Source: Gossypium raimondii (lineage: Eukaryota > Streptophyta > Magnoliopsida > Malvales > Malvaceae). Taken from it: DNA of 64,000 nucleotides. The DNA is taken from the NCBI RefSeq assembly GCF_025698545.1, contig NC_068576.1, positions 49,035,890-49,099,889 of the forward strand, in the 5' to 3' direction. The position numbers and the translations under genes are program-made. This document shows positions 1 to 12,900 of this stretch, in pieces. The first letter of the stretch is position 1, and each line of letters starts with the position of its first letter. The notes below the pieces were generated by a model, which was not told the origin of the DNA, ran no database searches, and was given only the letters and a program-made list of their open reading frames with translations.

Positions 1-2469
1 TTAATTAAAACATAGCCAGCCTATACCTTAGTATTAAACCCTAATGTCAATTACATTATTAACTCTACATTTATACAGCTTTCTAAAAGCAGAAAACACA
101 GTAATATTGTGATTTAGTTATCTTCTAGCGTTTTTGATTTGCTAGACACTTGGCCACAAAGTGTGGAATAATCTAAAACCTTTTTTTTAAAGAAAAAGGG
201 TTAAGTTTCAATCAAACTGCATCAGGTATACAAATAGTACATTAACATCCCTTCAAAATTGGAGATCAAACACTGAGGTAAACTCTCAACTTCCTGGTAA
301 AAAGAAGATTAATGGCGATTTGAGAGATCCAACAAGGGGGTGTGTCTGAGATGTGGGGCCATTTTTAATTTGATAATTATGGAGGCAACCATGTAAGGAA
401 ATCAGAGCAGTAGGGTTAATGCCCATCTTTTTTTTAACCCCTGCAAAGAAAGGGATAAGACAAATATTGTTTTGATCACAATAATAATGAAAGAGGGCAT
501 TGTGTTCTGTTTTTTTTTTAAGGGTTTTATTGGGGTTTTTTTGTAGCCACTTCTTCAATCGATTTCTGCCAAAGAAAAATTCTAAAGGCTTTTTGAAAAG
601 CCTTGAAAGGGGTCATTGACTTTGCCTCTTAATTCGTCACTTGTAATTTAATTTGCTGTATAAATTCTATTTGTAATGTCAATGGAACATTGAATGTTTT
701 CCTGTAAAGCTGCGGATATTGCAGGTTCATAGGGTTCATCAAATTGTTAGGGTTTTTCTTTCTTCTTTTCCTTGTTTCGATACAAATATAGAGATATAAA
801 TGTTCAGCTTTTGAACTGGTGCAACTGTAAGCCATCTCTGATGGCTCATCTATTAGGGCTTTTTACTATAGTTTTGGTGAAGATCCCCATTTTCTAGATT
901 GTTAAGGTAACTCCAAAAAATAATAATAACAATTGTAGTTTCTCTCTCTCTCTGTCTGATCTTTCACCATTACTCCCACAAGCATATATATATATATACA
1001 CATGTAGTCTTCATGGTTAACATTTTGGGTCCTTTTTATTGCGTTTGGATAAATGCTTGAGCAGCCTAAAGTTGATTGCCTCTTGAGAAGCAGGAGCCTC
1101 AACATATATATACAAACATTTTCTAATGAGAAACAAATGATCATGAAATCATTTGCAAACTGGAGTTAAGTTGTGTGAACAAGTATATAATATTGTATTT
1201 AATATAAGCTTATCAAGTCCAACTTGTATTGTGCAAATCTCAGTGCTGCCATAGATGTGAGTGGTCCTTGTTAGATGCTTTAAAGTAGCTATATATACAT
1301 AATTTATATGTTGGTCCCTCCTCTACTAGGTATAGCTAAGTAGCCATAGTTATATTATAATTTACCTAACCAGAACTTTGGAACCCACAACATTCTGATA
1401 AAAACTTTTTCGTTCCATTTGAACCTAACTCTGCTTCAAGGCATAGAAGGGGTGGTAGTTAATTTCCTAATCTCTATTTAGGCGCCAAAGACATTAATGT
1501 AGCATTAGACATTTTTTTTATATCAAACATATATATATAAGTTAGAAAGTGGAAGTTAAGCAAGGTATAGGGAATACATTATATAAAGCTATATTGTAGC
1601 TGCAGTAAAGCATAAGCCTAATTTTGTAGTATATTTTATATATACGTGAAGTTAAATTTTCTACTTTGTGTGCTATTCAAAGTTTGATGAAATAATGTAA
1701 ATACATAGTTGAGCGAGAGATATAGCAATAATAATGTAAATACATAGATAAGCAAGAGATATAGCAATAATTAAATTAGTGATTGTTCAGTTTATGGTGT
1801 CAACTCATCATATTTATGTTATATATTCATGTGGTTTATAAACTCAAAGTAAAAATAATTTTAAAATGAAAAAGTTGGAATAACATAGTTTCAAACTAAT
1901 AGCGATGTGTTGGCATGCGTATGTGCCACATGGACATAGATATGCCATTCCTTTTCCTTTTTTCCATTACCATGCAACATGTTTGCAGTGAAATTCCAAG
2001 CATCTTTTTCTTTCCCAACAGCTGTGTTTTTTTTTTCTGCTTGCTTTCCTTTTGTTAGGTTTATTCTCAGCAGAATTATTGTTTTAATAGCTTTAACCAT
2101 TCCTTCCATTACACAGTTCTATATCAAAGCTAAAATGAGGTTTCAATCTCAATTGCTGTCTCTGCAACTTTCTCGTACTTCAAGTTCCTTAGCCTTCTGA
2201 AGTACTGTCGAGAAAAACCAAATTACACCCATACATATCTGCTGCAAGTTTTTCCAACATTTTCATCTCTTCATTTTATGTAAGTTTTTATCATGCATCC
2301 ATCTCCTTTTTTTTTTTTTTAAGAACAAAAACTTCTTTTGTATGATTCCAAACTCGTCTCATCTTTTGTTGGAACAAAAGTGAACTTAGCTTCATTTGTT
2401 TTGTTTTTAAATTCCTTGTGAAAATTTACCCTACTTCTAATTGGAGCAACACATCTCTATCTAAAACAC
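1..2469. other. AT-rich intergenic DNA, no gene seen
   Basis: No open frame here resembles a known protein. The reading frames are short and broken, and the sequence is dominated by T/A runs, TATATA stretches and simple repeats. The rightmost part is presumably promoter and 5' leader of the TCP gene that starts at 2961. The only internal structure I could support is the 39-bp tandem duplication at 1691-1768. Confidence 0.6.
1691..1768. repeat. 39-bp direct tandem duplication
   Basis: Two adjacent copies (1691-1729 and 1730-1768) both start AATAATGTAAATACATAG and end GAGATATAGCAAT. They differ at only a few bases in the centre. It looks like a recent local duplication in the distal TCP promoter; no function is evident. 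Confidence 0.85.
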
Positions 2470-2484
2470 ACTTTTCTTTTAAAA

Positions 2485-2935
2485 TTTAAACCCAATCCCT
2501 CTGTTCCTTTGTTCCTGTAATTACTTCCATATTATCCATTTTTTATATATATACATACATATCATATGTTGCTGTATAGTCTTTCCGAGTCCGTAAAGAA
2601 AGAAACATGAAGATAGGGCAAGTTTTACTTTGGTTTTTAAACCCAATTCCTCTCTTCCTTTGATCCTTCACTCACTTTCTTATTATCCATTATATATACG
2701 TACATATATATATTACTGTATACTAGTTTGTTTTGAGTTAGTACAGAAATTATATGACAAATTTTACTTTGATCTTTAAACCCAATTCCTTGATTCCTTT
2801 GATCTTTTAATTACTTTCATATTATTCCCTATATAAAAATATATTCGTTTTTTTTCGGAGTTAGTAAAGAAAATTGAACACATAGGTCAAATTTTACTGT
2901 CTAATTTAATGCCTTTTTTCAGTTTGATAAACGTA
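2485..2935. repeat. Three-copy imperfect tandem repeat just upstream of the TCP gene
   Basis: Three units of about 140-150 bp each begin with TTTAAACCCAAT followed by a CT-rich stretch with TTCCTTTG. The anchors are at 2485, 2636 and 2775. Each unit continues through a TATTATCC/TATTATTCC motif and an AT stretch to a GAGT(T/C)(A/C)GTA-like motif and a CAA(G/A)TTTTACT tail. The array ends about 25 bp before the TCP start codon, so it occupies the proximal promoter or 5' leader. Confidence 0.75.
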
Positions 2936-2960
2936 TTTTGTGAATGATGAGAGGAGTAAG

Positions 2961-3944
2961 ATGATCTCGAGTTCAAGGGAAGCAAAGCAAGAGGGTGAAA
3001 CCAATGACGGCAGCGGCGGAGGCAACAAGTTGTCGAAGGGGCCATCATCATCATCAAGTTCAAGGCATTGGTCGTCAGCAGGGTTTAGAAACCCAAGGAT
3101 TGTGAGGGTTTCGCGTTCTTTCGGAGGCAAAGATCGGCATAGCAAAGTTTGCACAGTAAGGGGATTAAGGGACCGGCGTATTAGGCTTTCAGTGCCCACT
3201 GCAATTCAATTATACGATTTGCAAGAGAGGCTAGGCGTTGGTCAGCCTAGCAAGGTGGTTGATTGGTTACTTGAAGCTACTAAAGATGATATTGACAAAC
3301 TCCCTCCACTTCAAATGCCTCTGGGATTTAATAATCAGTTTCATCAGCCTTTTTTAGTTCCTCATGAACCCAATCCGTCTTTTCTCGATCCTAACTCCAT
3401 GTTGATGAAAGATGGAGAAGAAGAAGATCAAAGAATGGCAGGTGACAGAGATAAAGGAAAGTGGATCAAAATGAATGAAGACGAAAATCATGGTGGAAAT
3501 AATAACAATAATAATATTGAAGATCAAAGGCTTTTCCCATTAACCAACCATTCCCCATTTCCTGGATTGTTAAACAATGGCATGCCTTTGAATTCATGTT
3601 ACCATTGGGAACCTTCCGGTCTGTCTTTGTCTCAGTTTGGAAACCATGGATTAATGGCCCCCCAAACTGAGAACTTCTTCAATGGTAACACAACGAGTGT
3701 GCCGTTGCCGTGTTCCACGACCGTTCCATCGGCGACAATGGCTTCATTTTTCCCCACCTATACTCCCTATGGTACGAACCCAGGCAGCAATGATTCAAGA
3801 CAAATGAATTATCTGCAATTGTTGAGCTCAAATTTTCTTTCAAATTCCATGAAGCCTTTTTCGTTGAATGTAAACGCTGGCCTCACTCATACACAAAACG
3901 ATGATGAAAATCATGGAGATGATCAAGATAATACCGATTCCTGA
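2961..3944 (+). CDS. TCP transcription factor, class II CIN type, TCP5/TCP13/TCP17 group
   Basis: Predicted nuclear DNA-binding regulator of 327 residues, intronless. The TCP domain spans about residues 57-115: a basic region around [20 protein letters not shown], a helix-loop-helix with LYDLQERLG, then [13 protein letters not shown]. The short basic region and the sequence after it fit class II CIN-type TCPs. Upstream of the domain is a serine run; downstream is a low-complexity Asn/Gln/Asp-rich tail with an acidic end. I chose the ATG at 2961 because the frame further upstream starts only with GTG at 2940. In Arabidopsis the TCP5/13/17 genes restrain leaf cell proliferation and act in auxin and shade responses. 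They lack the miR319 site of other CIN TCPs, and I noticed none here. The exact orthologue among the three is uncertain. Confidence 0.93.
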   Translation: MISSSREAKQEGETNDGSGGGNKLSKGPSSSSSSRHWSSAGFRNPRIVRVSRSFGGKDRHSKVCTVRGLRDRRIRLSVPTAIQLYDLQERLGVGQPSKVVDWLLEATKDDIDKLPPLQMPLGFNNQFHQPFLVPHEPNPSFLDPNSMLMKDGEEEDQRMAGDRDKGKWIKMNEDENHGGNNNNNNIEDQRLFPLTNHSPFPGLLNNGMPLNSCYHWEPSGLSLSQFGNHGLMAPQTENFFNGNTTSVPLPCSTTVPSATMASFFPTYTPYGTNPGSNDSRQMNYLQLLSSNFLSNSMKPFSLNVNAGLTHTQNDDENHGDDQDNTDS

Positions 3945-5345
3945 TAATGGAAATTACTTCCATTGCTTCATCTGGTTTCATCGATGTCAGCACGAGCTTG
4001 GATGAATTTAACTGGTTTCAGATCATCAAATTAGGAAAGAATTACAATAAGGGTCTCTATGTTTACATCTCTAAATCTATCTATATATATATTTATGAAG
4101 CAGGAGAAAAGGAGTAGTAACAGTGGGCTTCAAGTTCTTCAGGTGGATTAGTTAATTCCATATATAATGCAGCAGGTAAGATGCTAGCTTAATACTTGTG
4201 CCTTGTAGAGAGTTTTTAATTCGGTAGCGTTAATGGAAGTTTATTTGTACTTTTAAATGTTTTGCAGTATATATATATGGCATTGATTCTTATGTTTCTA
4301 ATCATATATTCCATGCATGTTCAGTAACTGCTGCATCACCAATCATATGAAGAAATGCTCTTGTATATATAATTGCATGCAAAATCCAATTTCCTTAGGG
4401 TTTTGTTTATATATATAGGTAGAAGTAATGATCTTTTCTACTCATATATATCTAACTACTAAGGATAAAATTAAGGGTCCTAATATTTTAGACTTAATTA
4501 TATATATATATAGTTCAACTTCTTAGATTTCAGGGAGTGAATCTATTAAAATATAGTTAAAACTATTTTTATGAAAATTAAAATTAATTTATTCCACAAT
4601 TTTTTTACTTTTAAAATTAAAATAATTCTGCTTTGGTTTTTTCTATCCTTATTAATTTATTTTTCGGTAACATCAACTGTTTTCGTAAGAAGGAAGGATT
4701 GTATGAAATCTGATCTGTCATTGACATGGATGACGTGGAATCACAATTTCATACAATGCATTTTCTTTTGTAATTATGTTTTTAAATCTTAAACCAATGA
4801 AAGAAATAAAAGAAGTTAAGTAGAATATTATGAATTAGCTGAAGAAAAAAAAAGGAAGGTTAATTTGGTTGGGAAAATTATTACTATTTTATCACAAACT
4901 TAATATAATACTTTGCTACGTTTAGCATTAATGTGCATGATTTAATAGTTGTAGCACATTATATTCATGATTAGTCTAGTAAACCAGTTTCTAATCCAGC
5001 ATTATGAATATTATGTTATAAGTACGAGAGTTTAAATTTAATATCAAGCAATTACATTCTTCACCCTTATAATAAAATATAATTAACAAATTTAGTATGT
5101 TTGTGTCTTGTATTTATATATTTCTATACGTTGTGTTATATTTATATAATTTTTGATAGAATATTATATAGTTTTTAGTATAGAATATCGAACCCAATCT
5201 TTCATATTTACAATATAATACTATTGCCACTAGGTCAAAGAGGTTGTTGGCAAAATATTATTATATAATTAGTAATTAGTATTACATACATTTTAATAAA
5301 TTTATATGTTAATGTCATGTTGATTTTTTATCTATTATCTATATA
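3945..5345. other. TCP 3' flank and AT-rich spacer, no gene seen
   Basis: The first few hundred bases are probably 3' untranslated sequence of the TCP gene. The rest is AT-rich with repeated TATATATA tracts. A 73-codon frame around 4571-4792 is AT-driven and resembles nothing I know. Confidence 0.6.
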
Positions 5346-5431
5346 TATATATATATTATCTAATCGGGATGTCTGACTCTCTCTTGGGAGAAATCTTTGA
5401 AGTGTTGTCCGTTTGAGAGCTGATGGACCCC

Positions 5432-5893
5432 TCAACGGAAGGTATTATCTCTAGCCTCTGCGGAGAACCGTTGTAGGTTCGCGAAAGGGGGTACAATAAT
5501 AACATCTCGTCCCAGAGCTTGTAGGTACCTATCTTCACCAATTGAGGCACCCTCCCTCTCTGAACCTAACGCCGACTCTCCTTGGAGGATGGAGATAATA
5601 CCTTCTATTAAAGGTCCATCAACTTCTAAATAGACGACATTTTGTAAATTTTTCCCAACAAAAGAATCCAAACTCTCCTCAACCCTCCATATATTAGAAT
5701 TCAAGTGCTGCATGACCAATGGATAGGAAATAAGAGAAATTTGCATAAAGTTCCAAATGTGTAAGTAAAAGAAAGAGTAAAAATACGGAAGGTGATCTGA
5801 AATAATAGAATATAAATGACTGCAAATGTGCTGCAATTCTGAGAGACTGAAATGGGAACAGTGATAGTCACAAGATCCAATACATACATTCAA
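5432..5893 (-). CDS. Unrecognised 153-codon ORF in a higher-GC island
   Basis: I do not recognise this protein. It is the only long frame between the TCP and kelch genes. Roughly 5350-5700 has clearly higher GC than its surroundings. The C-terminal half looks protein-like, with WRVEESLDSFVGKNLQNV and an acidic middle, but has no motif I can name. The N-terminal half is Cys/His/Phe-rich and may be chance translation. It may be a fragment of a transposable element or of a captured gene; no intron or promoter could be tied to it. Confidence 0.25.
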   Translation of the reverse strand: MNVCIGSCDYHCSHFSLSELQHICSHLYSIISDHLPYFYSFFYLHIWNFMQISLISYPLVMQHLNSNIWRVEESLDSFVGKNLQNVVYLEVDGPLIEGIISILQGESALGSEREGASIGEDRYLQALGRDVIIVPPFANLQRFSAEARDNTFR

Positions 5894-5899
5894 TAAGGC

Positions 5900-6459
5900 A
5901 TTTCATGGATGGATGGGAAGGTTTCCAATTCCCTTTTTTTTTTTCTTTTTTTTTATTAATATTTGTGGTCCCTTTTTTTTCTTGGAATTCTCGTTCCAAT
6001 TATGCTATAATTTTGGACCTGTTTTAATTTAAAATCGGATTCGTCGACTGTCTGTTAGAACTATTTAAAAATAATAAAAATATTCATATTCATATATTTT
6101 ATAATTAAATTTAAATGAAATAAAAACATTTATTATTTAATTGTAATTCGATTATGATCAATTTTCTTTTAAATTCCGAGTATGACCTAGCTATTAACTC
6201 ATTCAATTATTAAAATCAATTGATCCTTTCCGTTAATAAAAATTAATATTCATCGACATGATTAATGGAATTTTTGTAAGTGATTCTTAAATAAAGAAAC
6301 TTTTCGTGTATGAAAATATTAATCAACAGTATTCACCGTATTCTTGAAGTTGTGGGATCGATTCAAAAAAATGTTTGTGGTAATTTAAAATAATAATAAT
6401 AAAATGTTAAGCACACCTGTCCAAATAATGAAACAAAACCTTTTCTTTTCAAGTTTTAT
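5900..6459. other. AT-rich spacer, nothing recognised
   Basis: Poly-T runs and AT-rich sequence without a plausible frame, terminal repeat or RNA gene. Confidence 0.55.
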
Positions 6460-7020
6460 AATAATGGTCCGATTTCAATTTTAATTTTATAATATACTCA
6501 ACTTTCAAATTTAATTTACAAAGCTTTTTCCTCTTTTTTTTATAGATTTTATGAGAAAAATTCAATTTTAGTTTTAGTGTTCAAATTTTAAATTTTTTTA
6601 CATAATATGGTATTTAACTTTTATATTGTTATAGTTACTCTAAATATTTTATTTTGGTTAAAATGTTGAAATACATGTGTCTAAATATACAACATTTTAC
6701 TTCTTTTTTGCCAAAATTTAATTTCGGTTCTTATATTATGCTCAAATTTGAAATTCAATCTTTATGCTTTAATTTTGACATAATTTGGTACCTCAACTTT
6801 TATATCTCATTGTTAGCCTAAATACTTTATTATAATCAAAATGCTGATGTATACATGTCCAAATACAAGCCTTTTACCCTTTTTTGAGATTATATAATAA
6901 TGGTCAATTTTCAATTTTAATCCCTAAACCTTAAACCTATACCATACTCAAATTTGAAATTTAATCTCTACACTTAAATTTTTGACATAATTTAGTTTGT
7001 ATAATTTTTAAGAATTGCCG
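6460..7020. repeat. Degenerate tandem array, about 2.5 units of roughly 180-240 bp
   Basis: The same series of motifs recurs three times. A TCAAATTTGAAATTYAATCT-like stretch is seen near 6496, 6742 and 6948. An ACATAATWTGGTA-like stretch near 6600 and 6779 is followed by a shared AAATAYTTTATT...CAAATAC run; a partial third copy is near 6984. The copies have diverged and the last is truncated. It may be a repeat-derived spacer; no coding capacity. Confidence 0.6.
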
Positions 7021-7365
7021 ACACTTTAAAATTTTATGTTAAATTCAAGTCTATTACAATGTCATTTTTACAAGGCTACCAATTAAGTAACGATTTTTAG
7101 TTTTGATATGTCACACTAGCGAATTTAATAGAAAAATTTTAATGATGTTAACTACCAAACCAAAATTTTTAAGTCCGAAAAGTTAAGGAATTAAAATTTT
7201 GAAAATAAAATATTGAGATTAAATTTCAAATGTAGAAAGAACATAGAAATTTAGAAGATATTTTTATTTTCAAATTTTACTCTATAATTTAGTTCAAAGA
7301 AATTAAGAGGTTTATTAACAAGAAAATTGGCAGTAGGTTTCAACTATCCAGCCTAGTATAATTTA

Positions 7366-8222
7366 GAGATAATGTAACTTTTAGTCTCTCAACTTGACAA
7401 GTAGGTTCACATTGGTTTCTAAACTTCTTTTTATCCATTTTGACCTCTAAACTTGAAAATCATTATTCGTTTAAGTCTATTCTATTAATGACGTGAAAAA
7501 AAGTGCATAATGTAACTTTTGGCCCCTAAGCTTGGAAACTAGGCCCACATTAGCCCATAAACTTGACAACTAGATTCACTTTGGTACTTGTACTTTTTTT
7601 GGTCCATTTTGAACTTGACAACTAGATCCATTTTGACCCCTGAACTTGAAAAATTGAAAAGTTTGATGATATAACATTTTGAAATTGTGCCACATCATCA
7701 CTTGAAAAAAAAAAGATGATGATGTAGTACAATCTCTAAGTGTCATATTCGATGTTTTAATAGACCAAACTGATAGTTGAACAGGTTAGACCATTGGTTC
7801 AATCCATTTGATTGTCAGACTAATAAATAAACAATTAATTAATTAATTAATTAAAAATTCGTCAAATCTATTTAATTTTATATTTAATATTTAATTTAAT
7901 ATTTAATTATTGTTGGTTCAATGGTCAAACCAATCAAACTGGTGGTCTAACTTGTTCAACCATAGGTTTCTATTATTAAAACGCTGAGTATACACTCTGT
8001 TCTGAGATCATACCACATCATCTAAAAAATTTTATTTTTCAAACTTAGAGTATCACATCATCAAACTTTTATATTTTTCAAGTCCAGTGATCAAAATGGA
8101 CCTAATTGTCAAGTTCAAAATGAACTAAAAAGAAAATACAAATATTTGAACCTATTTGTTAAGATCAGGGGTCAATATAGACTTACTTAACAAAGTTCAA
8201 GGGTCAAAAGTTACATTATCTC
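7366..8222. mobile_element. Fold-back/MITE-like element with long imperfect inverted repeats
   Basis: The left end GAGATAATGTAACTTTT (7366) is the reverse complement of the right end near 8222, apart from small differences. The similarity continues inward through several hundred bases containing repeated AAACTTGACAA-type motifs on the left and their complements on the right. A second inverted pair, about 7755-7810 against 7925-7975, brackets an AT-rich centre with (TTAA) repeats. No convincing target duplication was found, so the ends are approximate. No coding capacity; class uncertain. Confidence 0.6.
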
Positions 8223-9492
8223 CTTTTTTTTTTTCATGGTGATTAACAGAATGAGCTTTAATGAATAACGATCTTCAAGTTCAAGGATTAAAATAGATAA
8301 AAAAATTCAAGAACCAATATAAACCTATTTACAGAGACAAAATTATATTATAAAATTTTACCTAATTCTTTATTTTAAAGAAAAAATAAAATACAAAGCC
8401 AAAATAATAAAAACTCCGAAATTGATGTAAGAGGGTATTAATGAATTTAATAGGTTAACCAAAAGTTTGTGCTAAATTTAATGGAAAAACATTACAAAAG
8501 GAAAACTCATATGAACACATGGAGAATTTGTAGTAATCATAGAAATTAGACATTGTTTTTTTTAAATAAAAATAAAAAAATACATATTGAGAATTCCTTA
8601 ATTTTGTAATTCAAATACGTGTAATTAGATTAACGTACTAACGGGTTATAGAATAAAAATTGAACACAAAAACAAAAGCGTGATTTAAATTCAACTTATT
8701 CGCCAAATTACAACTTCAATCTAGATCACTCTCCCAAATTTCCCACTTAGAAGCTTATCCCACATGAACAATTTAGTTACAACAATTTTGTACTAAAAAC
8801 AAGTTCCTCACTCATACAAATATGTGATTTCTCTATCTTGTATATAAAATAATGACAAACTTGTGAATTTTTAATTCCATTGTAATCAACTCGAAAATAT
8901 CTTAATATGAAATGGAATAATTGGGGATGATATTAATGTAAACTTCCTTGGAAAATAAAAAAAATTTAATCACATCAAAAGACTTCAAAATATCCATCCT
9001 TAACTTGATATTCTTCATGATGTGCTGTTGAAAATTCTCAAAAATGTATTTTAAACAGTCCAACAATTTTGGTCAAAATTTTCCCCAAGGCTTTGCAATG
9101 CATACATCAAAATAGTACCGCCATTCTCTGCTCCGTACATTGCAAACAGAACAGCAAGATTTCTACATAACTAAATCCAAAAACAATCCGCAGGTGGTGT
9201 AATGCAGTCTTCCTCTGCAACCTTACTTTTCCTCGTTGCAAAAACAAGCTCAGTTTTAAGCCAGTAGATCATCCTCCTATTAACACTTCTAAACAAAACT
9301 AGTTTCATGCATGTAAGAATTCGTATAAAACGGGGGTATTCCTTGTTACAAAGCATAACAGAAGGGAATTAATGGGGCACTGATCACCAGTTAGTATGCA
9401 ACCTAAATAGATTGAGCCATATGCACATCTGTGGCCAAGTTGAGGCAATAAATGCATATATGGCTTCCAGAGGGGGGTGTCTAAAGATTAAT
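8223..9492. other. AT-rich spacer and probable 3' flank of the kelch gene
   Basis: No gene seen. The part above about 9100 is less AT-rich and may include 3' untranslated sequence of the minus-strand kelch gene. Frames here are short and unlike known proteins. Confidence 0.5.
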
Positions 9493-9552
9493 TCACTGTT
9501 TGTAATGATATTTTGGGTTTGTTGCACTCCAAGGTGTCTGCTCTCTACTCAT
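9493..9552 (-). other. Possible terminal coding exon of the kelch gene
   Basis: On the minus strand an acceptor-like TTTTGGCAG is followed by a 20-codon open stretch (MSREQTPWSATNPKYHYKQ) ending in TGA. The composition looks coding. Its phase does not fit directly after the last confident exon (donor at 9958-9957), so an intervening small exon, or a different acceptor, would be needed. A 21-nt candidate lies near 9890-9910. Unresolved. Confidence 0.3.
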
Positions 9553-9948
9553 CTGCCAAAATATTAAGAAAAATTTGTCATCAGAAGATTCACTACACCA
9601 AATTAAGCAAAATAATGAATTCTAATAAGTTGCATGCAGTTTATTTATCTCTCTTAAGACAAAAAACGTTTATTTATCATAAACTAACATCTTTAAACTA
9701 TGTTGCTCTGACTATTTTTCTTTTTTGGCTTTAAGTAAGTGTCGAACACATACTACACTCAACAAAGTCAGAGTAAAATAGGCTTTGAATAATCCAATCT
9801 TAAAGGTATGATTTAAAATGCAAAGTTAAAATCCAGCAGCATTGAACTGTAAAGAACGATGGATGTCGAAAAGCAAGAAGAAAGTGATTTTCACCTTTTG
9901 CATGTCCAGAAGATACTAAGATTGGCAGAAAAGAAAATGATTCTTCTA

Positions 9949-12900
9949 TCATTTGTACCTTCTTGGAGATAAGGCAACGGAGAAATCTGTCCTCACAGAT
10001 CCAATGCCTTTCAGAACTTCACTGCCAGAGTTTGGTGCATCGTTGGCCTTATCATCAGTTAAGTTGAGATGAGCTACGGATGATTCTTGCTTTGCAAGGT
10101 CCTGTGAGAAAAACAAACAGCACAAACTTGTTATATGATGACATATACCAATCAACAACCCATTTTGATACCAACAGACTATCGAAACAAATAATGAATG
10201 GCTATTGTAACTAAAAGTGGAGCTTAACATTCTTCAATTATTCCACAAGGGCATATATTGCAATGACTGTTCAAAGGCCTAACCTACATTACTCCGATTC
10301 ATCATTTTCCCTAAACAACTATGTCCAACACATATTTGGAAATGGGTATGGAGGTACTATCCTCCAAATATATAGAAAAACTTAGAAAAAAAAAATCAAA
10401 CATACACAGCTATATCTGATACTCAACACTAAGTCCAACATAGAGCCTTACTGCCTAAGCAATGTCAATCATGAGTGCATCAAAAAAAGAAGAGATAATG
10501 GAACCAAAAAGAGATAAAAAGATAAGTGTTAGCATAGTCCACTGATTCAATAATTCTCAACTTCCAGTAACCAAACTGGGTTGACAAGTAGCAATGTGCT
10601 GGTAGCAAATTGCATAATAATCCAATTTTTGACAAAGAAATTCAGGGATTTTCATGAACCTTGCGGATTGATAGATCATAAGATGCAGGATTCCTTGAAC
10701 TCGGAGCAGGAGCTTCCGCCTCATGCAATGAACAATCCTTCTCATGAACATCACCTTGCTTACAATCTCCATAATCCTGCATCATGCTTCTTGAAGATTT
10801 TGATTTACTATTGCTATTGCAATCACCAAATACAGAATCCCCACTTTCCATGGAAGTCCTTTTTCTGAAATGAGTACACAGTATTAAGACCAACCAAAAG
10901 TATCCGAGAAGTTACTTGCAAAGCGAAGGATGCTGGTAGACAAACCAGAACTATATAAAAAAAATGTTGCTACCATATCCAATGTTGGTTAAAGGAGGGA
11001 GGATGAAGTAAGAATTTCCTACCTACAGAGATTATAATTGGCTACACCGATAGAGTTGGGTTTGTTTGAAAACAGTATTCCTCGAAGATGCGTCCCATCT
11101 ATAATAGTCTCGATGGTATATCCATGTGGGAAGCTCTCTGTAACATTAGCGTGAAATATCTTCTTCCCCTGAAGTAGAACTTCGTTTGATGGAAAACTAT
11201 CTCTTCCTGCAGAATTGGATGGTAATATAAGTACTATATAACAATACTTTTTCCAAAATTTAACTCATACTAATGAGGGAACAGTTCCATTTTGCTCTGG
11301 CTCTTCATTTTTCTTAAAGTACTCATGTCTGACGCATATCCTGGAACACCCCCTAAAAGAACATTTCCGTATCTCTAAATTGAATATATCAGTCTGGTTC
11401 CAACTCACACCCAAATCCGTGTAACATAGAAACATTCTATTTGTCTGTGTACTCGCTTAAAAATAACATTTGTCCATTGAGACTGTAGTTAAGTTAGGCC
11501 GCCAAGAACATTTCACTGTCATACATAGTATAGCACAAAACATTAGAAACAAGCAACCTATACCATTAAAGAATATAAATTGAAGAAGAGTGGCATATAG
11601 TTTTAAGTTCATGAAACCGTCCTTACTTGCTTGGCCACAGCTAAACAAAGATATGGGTTGGTGGTGCACATCATTGTCAGCTTCAATACTAACAAAAGCT
11701 TTATCACGTACAAGATTACTAAGATTTTCTTGTTGGCACTTTAACTTCAACTGCTTTCTCAAGGATAATTTCTCTAACTTCCTTTCATCCTTTACAACAA
11801 GTCCTGAAAGTCAAATTAATTGCTATTGCTATTTTTATGGAATTCTGGGGACCAAACCACATGTGAAAAGCAGCCAAGCCATTGCTATTTTTAATTCAAG
11901 GTAAACAGAATACAAAGATTAAACCTGTGTACAAGTAATACATGTCATCCAGTGCCTCGAGAGTCTTATTGCAGCCACCAATGAATATAAGAACACCGCC
12001 CTTTAGGGGATCCAAACAATCCCCAGAAACAGAAAATCTAGCTGAAGGGCCATCACCCATAGTAATCTCCTTGGTCCACAAGCCAGTTTCTGCATCAATG
12101 ATAGAAAACATAAATTGACCAAACCAAACTTATAAGTAATATTGTCTTATCAGCCATAACCCTTTCAAGCCGCCAAAAAAACCCTGAAGCACACACATTC
12201 TAAGAAAACACATAAGAAGTCTCTTGATTCCCATGTAAAGGAATGGCAAAAGAACACTAAGTACTTGACTCTTTAATGTTTCTTCTTAAGACTCAAAGGT
12301 AAGTAAAGAAACAACTTGCAGAAACTGAATGTTTACCATATTTAGGTAGCCAAGAACATAGTGATAAGTTCTAAATTAGGGATTAGTCAAGAACACCTGG
12401 AAGCGCAATGAGTCTATTAATGGCATTTCTTAGGTTTCCAAAACAGAAACTAATCCATGTAGATATCAAGAAAGAATAAGTTCAATTGAAGATGATGATA
12501 ACATGATAAACAATCATGTAATACATACCAACATCAAGCATGTAGAGATCATCATAAAGATTTTGAGCATAAGAAAATCCCCCAAAAACAAATAAGTTCT
12601 TGCCGAAACCAACAGTGGAGTGACCAGCACGAGGTGGCAATATCTGGCCTAAGGTATTCAACTCTTTCCATGCAAGAGTATCTAATACAAATAAAACAAT
12701 TCCAAAACAACATTAAAAGCAGCACATTAAACTTAGATTCATATATCAGCAAGCTATTAACTGTTTCATACATATAAGTAGTACGGTAAGTCAAATATCC
12801 CGAGTAAACTAAGAAAACTGTAGACATGTAACCATAGAAGAGAACACATAAACACGCAAAACTCTGTTACTTTTTTTTTTTTAATTGATACCTGCATCAA

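Noticed and set aside
2906-3199. 97-codon minus-strand ORF
   Set aside because: It is antisense to the TCP gene, and the + strand frame carries the recognisable TCP domain.
4571-4792. 73-codon + strand ORF after the TCP gene
   Set aside because: Phe/Ile/Lys-rich chance frame in AT-rich DNA.
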